Assembly: GCF_000735355.1 (NCBI RefSeq)
Contig: NZ_JMPI01000014.1
Coordinates: 37,033 to 101,032 of the forward strand
Length of the DNA: 64,000 nucleotides
Source: Buttiauxella agrestis ATCC 33320
Lineage (GTDB): Bacteria; Pseudomonadota; Gammaproteobacteria; Enterobacterales; Enterobacteriaceae
Direction of reading: 5' to 3'
Shown in pieces: positions 36,084 to 46,339 of this stretch; the first letter of the stretch is position 1, and every line of letters begins with the position of its first letter. The notes below the pieces were generated by a model that had not been told where the DNA came from, ran no database searches, and saw only the letters and a list, made by a program, of their open reading frames with translations. The position numbers and the translations under genes were made by a program.

Positions 36084-36533
36084 TTAATTTACCGCCTGAT
36101 TGTTATCAAAGCGGAACACTTCTTCGCATGCTTGTTGGAGGGAACCACCGTTGGTTGCTGCACAAGTTCGTGACCAACCTTCCACACCTTCCGCATCACT
36201 CCAGCGAGGAGTTAGCGAAACGGTGAGCCCGTTCAGACTTTCTTGTCCTGTAAGTGTGATAACGCCTTGTTCAATGCTCATACCGCTCACGTAGCGCGTG
36301 GTTTTCGGCGAGGGAATACCATTGCTGCCGGCATCGCACTCACTGATTCCCCCTCGTTCAATCGCACAAAGCTCTACCGCAGTGCGATAAGGGACAAAGG
36401 TTTGCAACATGTCGGTGAGCGCAGCTTTGCGTAAGTAACCCTGATACGCAGGAATACCAATGGCGCTAAGAATCGCAATAATGCCGATGACGACCATCAG
36501 CTCAATAAGTGTGAATCCTTGTTGTTTGTTCAT
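36084..36533 (-). CDS. ppdD: Major type IV prepilin PpdD
   Basis: Prepilin of the enterobacterial type IV pilus. 149 residues; the short basic leader MNKQQG is cleaved before the methylated Phe of FTLIELMVVIGIIAILSAIG, the invariant N-methylation and membrane helix with Glu5. Four cysteines are visible in the C-terminal globular part: CAIE, SEC, RTCAAT and ACEE. It precedes hofB by three bases. Processing would need a prepilin peptidase encoded outside this window. Confidence 0.96.
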   Translation of the reverse strand: MNKQQGFTLIELMVVIGIIAILSAIGIPAYQGYLRKAALTDMLQTFVPYRTAVELCAIERGGISECDAGSNGIPSPKTTRYVSGMSIEQGVITLTGQESLNGLTVSLTPRWSDAEGVEGWSRTCAATNGGSLQQACEEVFRFDNNQAVN

Positions 36534-36681
36534 GTGCCGCTCCTGATTGAGATGGCGGCACTTTGCTCCGTTTAAATCACTCAGGCGAGGGCGATTTCAG
36601 GTATCAGGAAGCAGGGTTCCAGGGGTTTTAATAGGTTTGCAGGAAGTCACAAAGAAAATGCGAGCAGTGACGAAAGAAGAA

Positions 36682-36715
36682 GAAAAAGGCAGAGTTTTTT
36701 TTACGTCCTCTGCCT
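36682..36715 (-). terminator. nadC terminator
   Basis: On the minus strand, AGGCAGAG pairs with CTCTGCCT (36708–36715 with 36687–36694), and five U follow. The 13-base loop contains an A-run. It ends nadC before the ppdD promoter region. Confidence 0.75.
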
Positions 36716-36723
36716 GTCAGGAA

Positions 36724-37653
<930 letters not shown>

Positions 37654-37696
37654 CTACATTGATGCGACCTCAAGTACCACTCTAAGGAGACCGCGA

Positions 37697-38260
37697 ATGC
37701 AGCTAAAAAACGGCTGGCTGGTGGGTGTAAAGCACGTTCCTTCCCCACATTTCGATTGCCGACCGGAGGATGAAACACCTTCGCTGCTGGTGGTGCATAA
37801 CATCAGTCTGCCGCCAGGTGAATTTGGTGGGCCATGGATTGATGCGTTGTTTACTGGAAAGCTGGACGCTGAAGCTCATCCGTACTTCGCGGGTATCGCG
37901 CATCTGCGAGTTTCAGCGCATTGTCTTATTCGCCGTGATGGTGAAATCGTGCAGTATGTTCCTTTTGATAAGCGAGCCTGGCATGCTGGTGTTTCTTTGT
38001 ATCAGGGGCGCGAGCGCTGCAACGATTTTTCCATTGGTATTGAGCTGGAGGGCACCGATACGCTGCCCTATACTGATAAGCAATATCAACAGCTTACTGC
38101 GATTACTGATACCCTGGTTCGCGCGTGGCCGGCAATTGCTGATCATATGACGGGACATTGTGATATTGCACCGGAACGTAAAACTGACCCTGGTCCTGCA
38201 TTTGACTGGGCGCGTTTTCGCCATTCGGTCGAGGTAACGTCAAATAAGGAGATGAAATGA
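37697..38260 (+). CDS. ampD: 1,6-anhydro-N-acetylmuramyl-L-alanine amidase AmpD
   Basis: Cytoplasmic zinc amidase in peptidoglycan recycling; in species with inducible AmpC its loss derepresses beta-lactamase. 187 residues from ATG 37697, which follows AAGGAGACC; the ORF could extend upstream to 37613, but that start lacks family match. Zinc ligands are in [17 protein letters not shown] and [19 protein letters not shown]. Overlaps ampE by four bases. No ampC or ampR is in this window. Confidence 0.97.
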   Translation: MQLKNGWLVGVKHVPSPHFDCRPEDETPSLLVVHNISLPPGEFGGPWIDALFTGKLDAEAHPYFAGIAHLRVSAHCLIRRDGEIVQYVPFDKRAWHAGVSLYQGRERCNDFSIGIELEGTDTLPYTDKQYQQLTAITDTLVRAWPAIADHMTGHCDIAPERKTDPGPAFDWARFRHSVEVTSNKEMK

Positions 38261-39111
38261 CGCTGTTTACATTACTGCTGGTGATGATTTGGGAGCGGCT
38301 GTTCAAGCTTGGCGAACACTGGCAGTTAGATCACCGTCTGGAAGCGCTTTTTCGGCGGGTAAAACACTTTTCGTTGATGCGCACAATCCTGATGACCGCT
38401 GTATGTATGCTGGTGGTTTTCCTGTGTATCCGCGCGCTTCAAGGCCTGTTCTTTAATGTCCCGCTATTAGTTTTCTGGATTGCGCTTGGCGTGTTGTGCA
38501 TTGGCGCAGGCCAGGTACGTCTGCATTACCATGCTTATTTGCAGGCAGCGAGTCATGACGACAGCCACGCGCGCGACGCGATGGCGAGCGAACTGACGCT
38601 TATTCACGGGATCCCACCAGATTGCGACGAACGTGAATATCTGAAGGAACTGCAAAACGCGCTGCTGTGGATTAACTTCCGTTTTTATCTGGCTCCGCTT
38701 TTCTGGTTTATTGTCGGCGGTGTGTGGGGGCCGGTCACGCTTACGGGCTATGCTTTCTTACGTGCGTGGCAAACCTGGCTTGCTCGCCACCATTCCCCGC
38801 AAGAACGTTTGCACTCAGGGATTGATGCCATTTTGCATATTCTGGACTGGATCCCGGTACGCCTGTTTGGCGTTGCGTATGCGTTACTTGGCCACGGCGA
38901 AAGAGCGTTGCCCGCGTGGTTTGCTTCACTGGCGGACAGGCATACCTCGCAATATCAGGTATTAACGCAACTGGCTCAGTATTCACTCGCACGCGAACCG
39001 CATCTCGATAAAATCAAAACGCCGAAAGCCGCAGTTTCGATGGCGAAGAAAACGTCATTGGTGATTTTGGTGGTGGTGGCCTTGCTGACGATTTACGGCA
39101 CTCTGGTTTAA
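38257..39111 (+). CDS. ampE: Inner membrane protein AmpE
   Basis: CobD/CbiB-like integral membrane protein implicated in beta-lactamase regulation; biochemical role unclear. The 284 residues equal E. coli. Four hydrophobic segments are evident (near 45–65, 68–88, 150–170 and 265–283). [29 protein letters not shown] is in the cytoplasmic part, given here as two shorter conserved blocks ([10 protein letters not shown] and LLWINFRF). Translation is coupled to ampD by ATGA. Confidence 0.93.
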   Translation: MTLFTLLLVMIWERLFKLGEHWQLDHRLEALFRRVKHFSLMRTILMTAVCMLVVFLCIRALQGLFFNVPLLVFWIALGVLCIGAGQVRLHYHAYLQAASHDDSHARDAMASELTLIHGIPPDCDEREYLKELQNALLWINFRFYLAPLFWFIVGGVWGPVTLTGYAFLRAWQTWLARHHSPQERLHSGIDAILHILDWIPVRLFGVAYALLGHGERALPAWFASLADRHTSQYQVLTQLAQYSLAREPHLDKIKTPKAAVSMAKKTSLVILVVVALLTIYGTLV

Positions 39112-39166
39112 TGCTCTTTATTTAAAGGGATTCCCGGCAAGCGTTACGCCACCGGGTATCTCAAAC

Positions 39167-40714
39167 TTAAACCTCGATAGTAAAGTGCGAATAAAAACCC
39201 ACGCCAGGTTGTGCAACCGCCTGGCGTGAAGCGGCGAAAATCCCCACTTTTGCGCCAACCCATTTACCTTTTCCGGCAGCAAAACAAGGCGTGACGCTTT
39301 GCCAGTCAGTACCATTTTCGCTAAAACAGAAATGACAAATTCCGCCAGGTTTCGCATCCACCTTTAGCCAAAGTGGCGTGTTTTGCGGCCAGTCGGCAAT
39401 ATCACGTTGTTGTTGATGAAGTACCCCGGTATCGCTCATCCAGGCGGAGATAAAAGTAATTTTGCGTTTTCCTTCACACTGCTCAAGCGCCAGCGCCGCG
39501 TAGCGTTCGCCGTAAATTATCAGGCCACAGAGTTCACCTGGTTGAACGAAAGCTGCCTCTAGTCTGGTGGTTGCGCTGAACTCACGTGCAGGGAATTTTT
39601 GCAGTAGCAGATTTGGCTGAGCGTACAACGCCTGCACGCCCTGGTATTCCGGCATGGTCTGGCAGGTTAGTGCCAGCATATTTGTGGCGGATTGTAGCCA
39701 TTTTTGCTGAGGATGAGCCTGCCATTGCCACTGTAGTCCTGGAATTCCATCAGTAAAATCATCACTGGTTTGTGGCTGTTCAGCGCCTTGTTGCTTTGTT
39801 GCAATCGACGGGAGTGGATGTTCGATGACGGGCTGCCAGGTTCCATGCAGCGTTTGTTTTTCACCGATAGTTGGCCACCCGTCATTCTGCCAGCGCATGG
39901 GTTGTAAATGTACAATGCGTCCGTAGAGGTCAGCATCCTGAAAATGGACAAACCAACATTCTCCGTTTTCAAGTTCAACAAAGCCGCCCTGATGCGGGCC
40001 ATTAACATGAGTTTCTCCCTGTTGTAATACTATTTGCGTTTCCCAAGGGCCTTGTAGGTTTCGCGCGCGTAGTACGCATTGCCAACCCGTTTCTACGCCA
40101 CCTGCGGGAGCAAAAATGTAATACCAGCCGTTGCGTTTATAGAACTTTGGCCCCTCAAGCGTGGGCAGATCCAGTGCACCATCATAGATAATTTGCTCGT
40201 CGCTTATCAGTGAACGGCCATCTGGTGACATCTCAATAAGTTGCATTTGATGTTTTTTCCCGGAGCGACTGTGGGCAAAAGCATGAACCAGCCAGGCTCG
40301 CCCGTCTTCGTCCCAAAGCGGGCAGGGATCAATCCAACCTTTCGCGGCTTTCACGCAGTGTGGGGCGCTCCATTCTCCATGGGGATCTTCCGTACACGAC
40401 ATGAAAATGCCTTCATCTGGTGTGCTGAAAAATACCCAGAACTTACCATCGTGATAGCGAACCGACGGTGCCCAGACGCCTTTTCCCGGTTGCACGGTGT
40501 CGTAAGTATTGTTCTCAAAGCGAGAAAATACGTGGTTGATAATTTTCCAGTTTACTAAGTCTTTCGAATGCAGAATGGGAAGCGCGGGAAAATGGTTAAA
40601 GCTCGATGAAACCATATAAAAATCATCGCCTGCGCGTACAATATCTGGATCTGAATAATCTGCATGGAGAATTGGGTTTTTGTAATATCCAGGGCGAGTT
40701 GTGATTTTAACCAT
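39167..40714 (-). CDS. GH43 glycosidase with C-terminal beta-sandwich (xylosidase/arabinofuranosidase type)
   Basis: Predicted cytoplasmic glycosidase, 515 residues from ATG 40714, no signal peptide. The N-terminal five-bladed GH43 propeller has the catalytic base Asp22 (YSDPDIVR), the pKa-modulating Asp129 (GWIDPCPLWD) and the acid Glu187 (LEGPKFYK). The last 190 residues form the C-terminal sandwich domain found in GH43 beta-xylosidases (subfamily resembling GH43_12). Exact substrate, beta-xyloside or alpha-arabinofuranoside, cannot be told by eye. It overlaps the upstream transporter by eight bases, so uptake and hydrolysis are co-translated. It replaces the plain ampE–aroP junction of E. 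coli. Confidence 0.85.
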   Translation of the reverse strand: MVKITTRPGYYKNPILHADYSDPDIVRAGDDFYMVSSSFNHFPALPILHSKDLVNWKIINHVFSRFENNTYDTVQPGKGVWAPSVRYHDGKFWVFFSTPDEGIFMSCTEDPHGEWSAPHCVKAAKGWIDPCPLWDEDGRAWLVHAFAHSRSGKKHQMQLIEMSPDGRSLISDEQIIYDGALDLPTLEGPKFYKRNGWYYIFAPAGGVETGWQCVLRARNLQGPWETQIVLQQGETHVNGPHQGGFVELENGECWFVHFQDADLYGRIVHLQPMRWQNDGWPTIGEKQTLHGTWQPVIEHPLPSIATKQQGAEQPQTSDDFTDGIPGLQWQWQAHPQQKWLQSATNMLALTCQTMPEYQGVQALYAQPNLLLQKFPAREFSATTRLEAAFVQPGELCGLIIYGERYAALALEQCEGKRKITFISAWMSDTGVLHQQQRDIADWPQNTPLWLKVDAKPGGICHFCFSENGTDWQSVTPCFAAGKGKWVGAKVGIFAASRQAVAQPGVGFYSHFTIEV

Positions 40715-42140
40715 GATTATTAGCACCTGTGGAAATTAAAGCGGGTGTAACTTCTGGGGTGTTTATTTCTTCGGCTTGTTCACGATGAGCGAGATCACGC
40801 TGAATTTGACTCATCATTTTATCATCGAGAGTATAGAAGCGGCTTAGCCAGTAAAGAATGAAATAGGAAATAGACGGGCCGATGGTTAATAAACCAATAA
40901 TACCATTGGTAGCAAGCATTGTTTGCGTTGGATTACCCGCCTGATATCCAAACCATCCGAGGGAGAAACCGACAAATGCCCCAGCAACAGCCATGCCCAT
41001 TTTTAATGCAAATAGGTTTCCGGAGAACGATAACCCTGTAATTCGTCGACCAAACTTCCATTCGCCGTAATCTGCCGCATTAGCCATCATGTTCCATTTG
41101 AAAGGTTGATACATCTGATGGAAGAATCCCACCAGGAAATAAAGTGGGAAAACGACGGCAAGCCAGGTTGGTGGAACAAAGAACATCACCACACCGATAA
41201 CAACCAGCAATAAGTTAATATTTTTAAATAACGATACAGCACGATAGCGTTGTGCCAAATAACCTGCGGCGATGCTGCCGATAATAGTGCCAACCACACT
41301 TGTGGAAACAAATGCGGATTTCATCGCGGTTCCAGCAGCACTTTCGATACCGCCGAGCATCAGGTAAGTGGCGTAGTACAATGTTGCTGCACTGCGCATT
41401 ACGCCTGCCATACTTGAGAAAAAGGTGATCACTGCCACGATACGCCACTGGTCATTCGCCAGCAAAATTCGCAGGTCATCCATCATACTACTGTTGGTTT
41501 CAACTTTTGGGCGAACACGTTCAGAGGTGCTAAAGAAGCAGAAAAATAGCATGATGACGGCGAGTGTTCCCATAATCGCCATGGTTGCCTGAAAGCCGAA
41601 TTGTTTATTTTCTTTACCCAACCAGTCGACTAAAAATAATGTTGCGACAGAAACAACTAATCCGGCGAGTGATGAAATAGTGAAGCGATAAGATTGGGCT
41701 GATAAACGGTCTTTTTCATCGGTGGTAATCACGCCACCCAGTGCACAATACGGAATGTTAATAAAGGTGTAGCAAAGCATTAATAACGTATAGGTAATAT
41801 AAGCATAAAGCAGCTTTCCTGATTCACCAAAATCCGGTGTGGTGAAGGTTAATACCGCCAGCACCGCATAAGGAATTGCAAACCAAATTAGCCATGGTCG
41901 GAAATGCCCCCAGCGTGTTCTCACCCGGTCAGCAACTAATCCGGTAAGTGGGTCGGTAATTGCATCAAGCACGCGGGTAACCAGGAACATTATTCCCACT
42001 GCAGCAGCGGATAGCCCGTAAATATCAGTATAGAAATACGTTAAAAACATGGTGACTGAGGAATAAACTATTCCGCATGCGGCATCGCCCATACCGAAGC
42101 CAATTTTTTCGGCAACGGAGAGTTTCCTTGCTGTACTCAT
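40707..42140 (-). CDS. GPH-family sugar:cation symporter (first copy)
   Basis: Glycoside–pentoside–hexuronide symporter, 477 residues with twelve hydrophobic segments. Family motifs are GFGMGDAACGIVYSSVTMFL at the start, DAITDPLTGLVADRVRTRWG near residue 60, and RFRPWL-like HFRPWLIW. E. coli relatives YicJ and XynT (YagG) sit beside glycosidases. With the GH43 enzyme it should import xylo- or arabino-oligosaccharides. Upstream is a CRP-like site and a terminator. The second copy (43318–44718) is a diverged paralogue, not a recent duplicate. Confidence 0.9.
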   Translation of the reverse strand: MSTARKLSVAEKIGFGMGDAACGIVYSSVTMFLTYFYTDIYGLSAAAVGIMFLVTRVLDAITDPLTGLVADRVRTRWGHFRPWLIWFAIPYAVLAVLTFTTPDFGESGKLLYAYITYTLLMLCYTFINIPYCALGGVITTDEKDRLSAQSYRFTISSLAGLVVSVATLFLVDWLGKENKQFGFQATMAIMGTLAVIMLFFCFFSTSERVRPKVETNSSMMDDLRILLANDQWRIVAVITFFSSMAGVMRSAATLYYATYLMLGGIESAAGTAMKSAFVSTSVVGTIIGSIAAGYLAQRYRAVSLFKNINLLLVVIGVVMFFVPPTWLAVVFPLYFLVGFFHQMYQPFKWNMMANAADYGEWKFGRRITGLSFSGNLFALKMGMAVAGAFVGFSLGWFGYQAGNPTQTMLATNGIIGLLTIGPSISYFILYWLSRFYTLDDKMMSQIQRDLAHREQAEEINTPEVTPALISTGANNHG

Positions 42141-42241
42141 TTTATTTCTCCAGCATTGAGTGTGTTATTTATTCACTCTATGGACTGGTGGTTTATTACG
42201 CTATTGTGATATTTGCTCTGGGAGTTATGTTTTTTACTGAT

Positions 42242-42257
42242 TGAGAAAGTTGTCACA
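42242..42257 (-). promoter_or_regulatory. Candidate CRP site upstream of the first GPH symporter
   Basis: Read on the minus strand it is TGTGA-CAACTT-TCTCA, nine of ten consensus half-site bases, about 100 bp upstream of the symporter ATG at 42140. Sugar catabolic operons of this kind are commonly CRP-activated. Support is from sequence match and position only. Confidence 0.5.
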
Positions 42258-42294
42258 TAACAAGAATAAATTGGTCTAACAGAAATCACTCCAA

Positions 42295-42316
42295 TTTTGG
42301 TTACTTCAAACCAAAA
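42295..42316. repeat. Inverted repeat in the cassette centre
   Basis: TTTTGGTT, six bases, AACCAAAA: perfect 8-bp arms lying between the GH43 terminator and the CRP-like site. It is a possible operator for a sugar-responsive regulator, but no regulator gene lies in the cassette. Confidence 0.4.
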
Positions 42317-42339
42317 AAATCCCTTCCGTTTGGAAGGGA
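42312..42339 (-). terminator. Terminator of the first cassette transcription unit
   Basis: TCCCTTCC/GGAAGGGA (42320–42327 with 42332–42339, loop of four), followed on the minus strand by seven U. It lies 13 bp after the GH43 stop at 42352 and splits the cassette into two transcripts. Confidence 0.9.
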
Positions 42340-42351
42340 CTGATAAAGATT

Positions 42352-43308
42352 TTAGCGGTTGTCTGCAGGCGGTATGCCAAATACCGGCATACCATTTTCA
42401 TCCCACTCGATTGTTTTCATGCGTGTATGCCGATTCGGGTCATAGAGGGGATCGCCTTCAATTTCGGTGTAATTCCGGGCGTGATACACCAGCACATCTT
42501 TCCCATCTTTGTTTTTGGTAAAGCTGTTATGGCCTGGGCCAAATTGCTTGTTTTCATAACTGGTAGTAAAGACAGGTTGTGATGATTTATGCCAGTTTGC
42601 TGGGTCGGTTGGGTCAGCATTCAGGTTTATCCACAGCAATCCAATACAGTAATTTTCGTCGGTGGCGCTGGCTGAATAGCTGACGAAAAGTTTATCGCCG
42701 TGAACCACCACTGCTGGACCTTCGTTAACCAGAAAGCCTCTGCATTCCCAGTCTAGCTCGGGCTTACTCAACATCACAGGCGTGCCTTTGATAGCCCACG
42801 GCGTTTCCAGTTCGGCCAGATAGATATTCGAGTTACCGGCAATGTCAGGGTCTTTCTGCGCCCATAAATACCACTGCTTGCCTTGATGATTGAAGGTGGT
42901 GGCATCAAGACAGAAGCTGTCGAACTGCGTTTTCACCTGACCTTTTTCACCCCATTTCCCGGTGAGCGGGTCTGCATCCGCACACTCCAGCGCAAACATG
43001 CGGTGCTGGAACATATTTAACTTATCCAGCTCTTGCGTATGGGTCGCGGCAAAATAGATGTACCACTTGCCGTTGATATGATGCAGTTCCGGCGCCCAAA
43101 TCAGTTTACTCATGGGGCCGCTTTCGGGCTTGCGCCACACCACGGAGGGCTGCGCATTGGGCAACTCATTCAATGTTGGCGCGTAACGAATCTCAAGCCT
43201 GTCATACTCCGGCACTGACGCAATAAAGTAGTAACCATCTCCATGCTGCAAAATAAACGGGTCAGCACGCTGTTCAATAAAGGGATTAGGCCATTGCTCC
43301 TGGTTCAT
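42352..43308 (-). CDS. GH43 arabinofuranosidase-type glycosidase
   Basis: Single-domain cytoplasmic glycosidase, 318 residues, no signal peptide. Five-bladed propeller with base Asp16 (RADPFI), pKa Asp135 (FCLDATTF) and acid Glu196 (VNEGPAVV). The pattern, including LIWAPELHHINGKWYIYFAA and GPGHNSF, resembles exo-alpha-1,5-L-arabinofuranosidases (GH43_26-like), so arabino-oligosaccharides are the likely substrate. It follows the second GPH symporter by nine bases and is ended by its own terminator. It is not closely related to the other GH43 protein in this cassette. Confidence 0.85.
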   Translation of the reverse strand: MNQEQWPNPFIEQRADPFILQHGDGYYFIASVPEYDRLEIRYAPTLNELPNAQPSVVWRKPESGPMSKLIWAPELHHINGKWYIYFAATHTQELDKLNMFQHRMFALECADADPLTGKWGEKGQVKTQFDSFCLDATTFNHQGKQWYLWAQKDPDIAGNSNIYLAELETPWAIKGTPVMLSKPELDWECRGFLVNEGPAVVVHGDKLFVSYSASATDENYCIGLLWINLNADPTDPANWHKSSQPVFTTSYENKQFGPGHNSFTKNKDGKDVLVYHARNYTEIEGDPLYDPNRHTRMKTIEWDENGMPVFGIPPADNR

Positions 43309-43317
43309 AACGCTTCC

Positions 43318-44718
43318 TTAAAGTTTGGCTTCAACAGGTTTGCTGTCGTGATATTCATTCAATTCGCGGTAGTTGGTGCGACGCTTTTCAAGATCTGCCT
43401 GAATACGTTGCATCATTTCACGGTCAACTTTTAACAGACGCACCACGCCTGCGGTAATCAGGTATCCAACGCCTGGGATGATGGTAAACAACATCACAAT
43501 ACCGTTAATTGATTCAGGACTTTGCTGTTTAGCTCCGGCATCGTAGCCGTACCATGAAAGCAGGAAGCCAACCATTGCGCCAGCAATCGCTAGCCCTAAT
43601 TTCAGGAAGAATAAGTTACCGGAGAAGCTGATGCCGGTGATGCGTTTACCGGTTTTCCACTCGCCATAGTCATCAACGTCAGCCATCAGCGACCAGTGCA
43701 GCGGCGATGGGATTTGGTGCAGGATGTTGAGCAGGAAGTACATCACCACAATCAGCGTGGTGGCATGCGGGTCGAGGAAGTAGAACCCGCTGGAGAAAAT
43801 CGCCAGGACGATGTTGGTCCAGAAGAACACTTTCAGTTTGCAGATGCGGTCGGTCAGCACTTTCGCCAGCATACTGCCGCCCATCATGCCGACTACGCCG
43901 AGGCTGATAAACAAGGTGGCGAAGCTGGTGCTTTGGCCCATGACCCAGGTGACGTAGTACATGGTTGCCGCCATACGGATAAAACCAGGGCAGACGTTGC
44001 ACAGCGTCAGAAGCAGGATGCGCACCCACTGATCGTTTTTCCACACATCTTTCAGATCAGCTTTCAGATCGTCATTGCTTGGTACTGCCGGACGAACACG
44101 CTCTCTGACGGTGGAGAAGCAGAACAGGAACATACACATGCCCAGTACCGCCAGAACGCCCATTGCCATCTGATAACCTTTGGCTTTGTCGCCGCCGCCA
44201 AACCAATCAACCATCGGCAACAGGGAAAGCGAAAGAATCAGCGTCGCAATGCCAACCATCACAAAGCGATACGACTGGCAGGCCACGCGTTCTTTTGGAT
44301 CGTTGGTAATCACGCTTCCCAGCGAGCAATAGGGAATGTTGATTGCGGTATAGGTTAATGAGAGCAGGAAGTAAGTGACGAAGGCATAGATAACTTTGCT
44401 GCTGTAAGCCCAGTCAGGTGTGGTAAACATCAGGTAACTGAAGAAGGCAAAGGGTGCCGCCATCCATAAAATCCATGGACGAAAACGCCCCCATCGGGTC
44501 TGAGTTCTGTCCGCAATGGCGCCCATAATAGGGTCGGTTATCGCATCAATCACCCTGATGGAAAGTAGCATAACCCCCACTAACGCTGGGGCGAGTCCAA
44601 AAATATCGGTATAAAAATAGTTAACAAACAACATAATGGCGCCAAAGATAATGTTGCACCCGGCATCACCCATCCCGTAACCAATCTTTTCTTTAATTGA
44701 TAATTTGCCGCTTTCCAT
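43318..44718 (-). CDS. GPH-family sugar:cation symporter (second copy)
   Basis: 466 residues from ATG 44718, which is preceded by CAGGAGC at good spacing; the in-frame start at 44778 would add 20 residues before the ribosome site and is rejected. Twelve hydrophobic segments; GYGMGDAGCNIIFGAIMLFV, DAITDPIMGAIADRTQTRWG and RFRPWILW are the GPH hallmarks. It is the first gene of the cassette as transcribed, behind the aroP terminator. Paired with an arabinofuranosidase-type GH43, it probably imports arabinan-derived oligosaccharides. Confidence 0.9.
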   Translation of the reverse strand: MESGKLSIKEKIGYGMGDAGCNIIFGAIMLFVNYFYTDIFGLAPALVGVMLLSIRVIDAITDPIMGAIADRTQTRWGRFRPWILWMAAPFAFFSYLMFTTPDWAYSSKVIYAFVTYFLLSLTYTAINIPYCSLGSVITNDPKERVACQSYRFVMVGIATLILSLSLLPMVDWFGGGDKAKGYQMAMGVLAVLGMCMFLFCFSTVRERVRPAVPSNDDLKADLKDVWKNDQWVRILLLTLCNVCPGFIRMAATMYYVTWVMGQSTSFATLFISLGVVGMMGGSMLAKVLTDRICKLKVFFWTNIVLAIFSSGFYFLDPHATTLIVVMYFLLNILHQIPSPLHWSLMADVDDYGEWKTGKRITGISFSGNLFFLKLGLAIAGAMVGFLLSWYGYDAGAKQQSPESINGIVMLFTIIPGVGYLITAGVVRLLKVDREMMQRIQADLEKRRTNYRELNEYHDSKPVEAKL

Positions 44719-44841
44719 TGGAAATGCTCCTGACCAGTATATGGACAAGAGTATTGGCAGAATAAGTCGGAATTGCACAGCAGAGAACCGTCACAGAGAT
44801 GGACGATCCTGCCGTCGAGGGTGAAATGTGAGGCAGATAAC

Positions 44842-44882
44842 AAAGCGCCCCGATGAGCGAAGGCTCGATCGGGGCGCTTTTA
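44842..44882. terminator. Strong hairpin terminator after aroP
   Basis: A 13-bp perfect stem AAAGCGCCCCGAT/ATCGGGGCGCTTT (44842–44854 with 44868–44880) has a GAGC/GCTC inner stem. It sits 14 bp beyond the aroP stop, insulating the sugar cassette from aroP transcription. Confidence 0.9.
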
Positions 44883-44895
44883 GCAGAAGAGAGAA

Positions 44896-46254
44896 TTACG
44901 CTTTTACGCTTTTCAGGTTCTTCTGTTTGATGAAGTAACCAATGCCGAGGATCACAACCCAAACCGGAATCAGCCATACGGAGATGGCCATGCCAGGGGT
45001 GATTGCCATGATAACCAGCACTGCTGCCATAAACAGCAGGCAGAGGTAGTTACCCATCGGGTAGAACAGCGCTGGGAAGCGAGTCTTCACGCCTTGTTGC
45101 TGTTTTGCACGACGGAACTTGATGTGCGCAAGGCTAATCATCGCCCAGTTGATCACCAGGGCAGAGACTACCAGAGCCATCAGCAGGCCAAAGGCTTCTG
45201 CTGGTGCCAGGTAGTTGATCAATACACACAACGCGGTGAACAGCGCAGAAACCAGGATGGTGTTAACTGGAACGCCACGCTTATCGACTTTCTGGAATGC
45301 TTTCGGCGCATTGCCTTGCTGAGCCAGGCCAAACAGCATACGGCTGTTGCAGTAAACACAGCTGTTATAAACGGACAGTGCGGCGGTCAGCACGACCACG
45401 TTGAGCGCGTTTGCGACAAAAGTATCACCCAGTTCATGGAAGATAAGTACGAATGGGCTGGTATCAGCGGTAACGCGAGTCCACGGCATCAGAGACAGCA
45501 GAACGGCCAGGGAGCCCACATAGAAAATCAGAATACGGTAGATAACCTGATTGGTCGCTTTAGGAATACTGACCTGCGGGTTATCGGCTTCGGCAGCAGT
45601 AATGCCCACCAGTTCCAGTCCACCGAAGGAGAACATGATAATGGCCATCATCATTACCAGCCCGGTCCAGCCATGTGGCAAGAACCCGCCTTGTTCCCAA
45701 AGGTTACGCACGGTCGCTTGTGGGCCAGCATGGCCGCCAAACAGCAACCAGGCACCAAACACAATCATGGCAACAACAGCGATGACTTTAATGATGGCAA
45801 ACCAAAACTCCATCTCACCAAACACTTTTACGTTAGTCAGGTTAATGGCGTTGATCACGACAAAGAAGACAGCAGCAGAAGCCCAGGTTGGGATTTCCGG
45901 ATACCAGAATTGAATGTATTTACCGACGGCGGTCAATTCTGCCATGGCAACTAATACATACAGCACCCAGTAGTTCCAGCCAGAAGCGAAACCGGCGAAA
46001 CCACCCCAATATTTGTAAGCAAAGTGGCTAAATGAACCTGCCACAGGCTCTTCAACGACCATTTCGCCTAACTGGCGCATGATCAAGAAGGCAATAAAGC
46101 CTGCAATCGCATAACCAAGAATAATCCCTGGTCCGGCGGACTGGATAACAGACGCACTGCCAAGAAACAGGCCTGTCCCAATTGCTCCACCCAGCGCGAT
46201 GAGCTGTATATGGCGGTTTTTAAGGCCGCGTTTAAGCGTGTCGCCTTGTTCCAT
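44896..46254 (-). CDS. aroP: General aromatic amino acid permease AroP
   Basis: Proton-driven APC-family transporter for phenylalanine, tyrosine and tryptophan in the inner membrane. 452 residues, twelve hydrophobic segments, five shorter than E. coli at the N-terminus. The family signature is HIQLIALGGAIGTGLFLGSA near residue 15, and EPVAGSFSHFAYKYWG and VGITAAEADNP are nearly identical to E. coli. Divergent from pdhR across a 580-bp gap; TyrR-like boxes lie 45–85 bp upstream of its start. Confidence 0.97.
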   Translation of the reverse strand: MEQGDTLKRGLKNRHIQLIALGGAIGTGLFLGSASVIQSAGPGIILGYAIAGFIAFLIMRQLGEMVVEEPVAGSFSHFAYKYWGGFAGFASGWNYWVLYVLVAMAELTAVGKYIQFWYPEIPTWASAAVFFVVINAINLTNVKVFGEMEFWFAIIKVIAVVAMIVFGAWLLFGGHAGPQATVRNLWEQGGFLPHGWTGLVMMMAIIMFSFGGLELVGITAAEADNPQVSIPKATNQVIYRILIFYVGSLAVLLSLMPWTRVTADTSPFVLIFHELGDTFVANALNVVVLTAALSVYNSCVYCNSRMLFGLAQQGNAPKAFQKVDKRGVPVNTILVSALFTALCVLINYLAPAEAFGLLMALVVSALVINWAMISLAHIKFRRAKQQQGVKTRFPALFYPMGNYLCLLFMAAVLVIMAITPGMAISVWLIPVWVVILGIGYFIKQKNLKSVKA

Positions 46255-46298
46255 CGTTTAACCTCATGTGGTCATATTCAGGGCGCTGAACGCGCCTC

Positions 46299-46339
46299 TG
46301 TAAGTTTGTGATTCCGTAATGTGTAGTCTTTATTTTACG
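46299..46339. promoter_or_regulatory. Two TyrR-like boxes upstream of aroP
   Basis: A good match to TGTAAA-N6-TTTACA at 46322–46339 (TGTAGT-CTTTAT-TTTACG) and a weaker one at 46299–46316 (TGTAAG-N6-ATTCCG), 23 bp centre to centre. A strong plus weak box pair is the arrangement used by TyrR to repress aroP in E. coli. Confidence 0.55.

Noticed and set aside
43696..44358. 220-codon plus-strand frame opposite the second GPH symporter
   Set aside because: Gln/His-rich shadow of a membrane protein gene, with no ribosome site or family resemblance.
39112..44895. Insertion sequence or integrase borders around the GH43 cassette
   Set aside because: No transposase, integrase, tRNA or obvious terminal repeat was found at either edge; the mode of acquisition cannot be read from the sequence.
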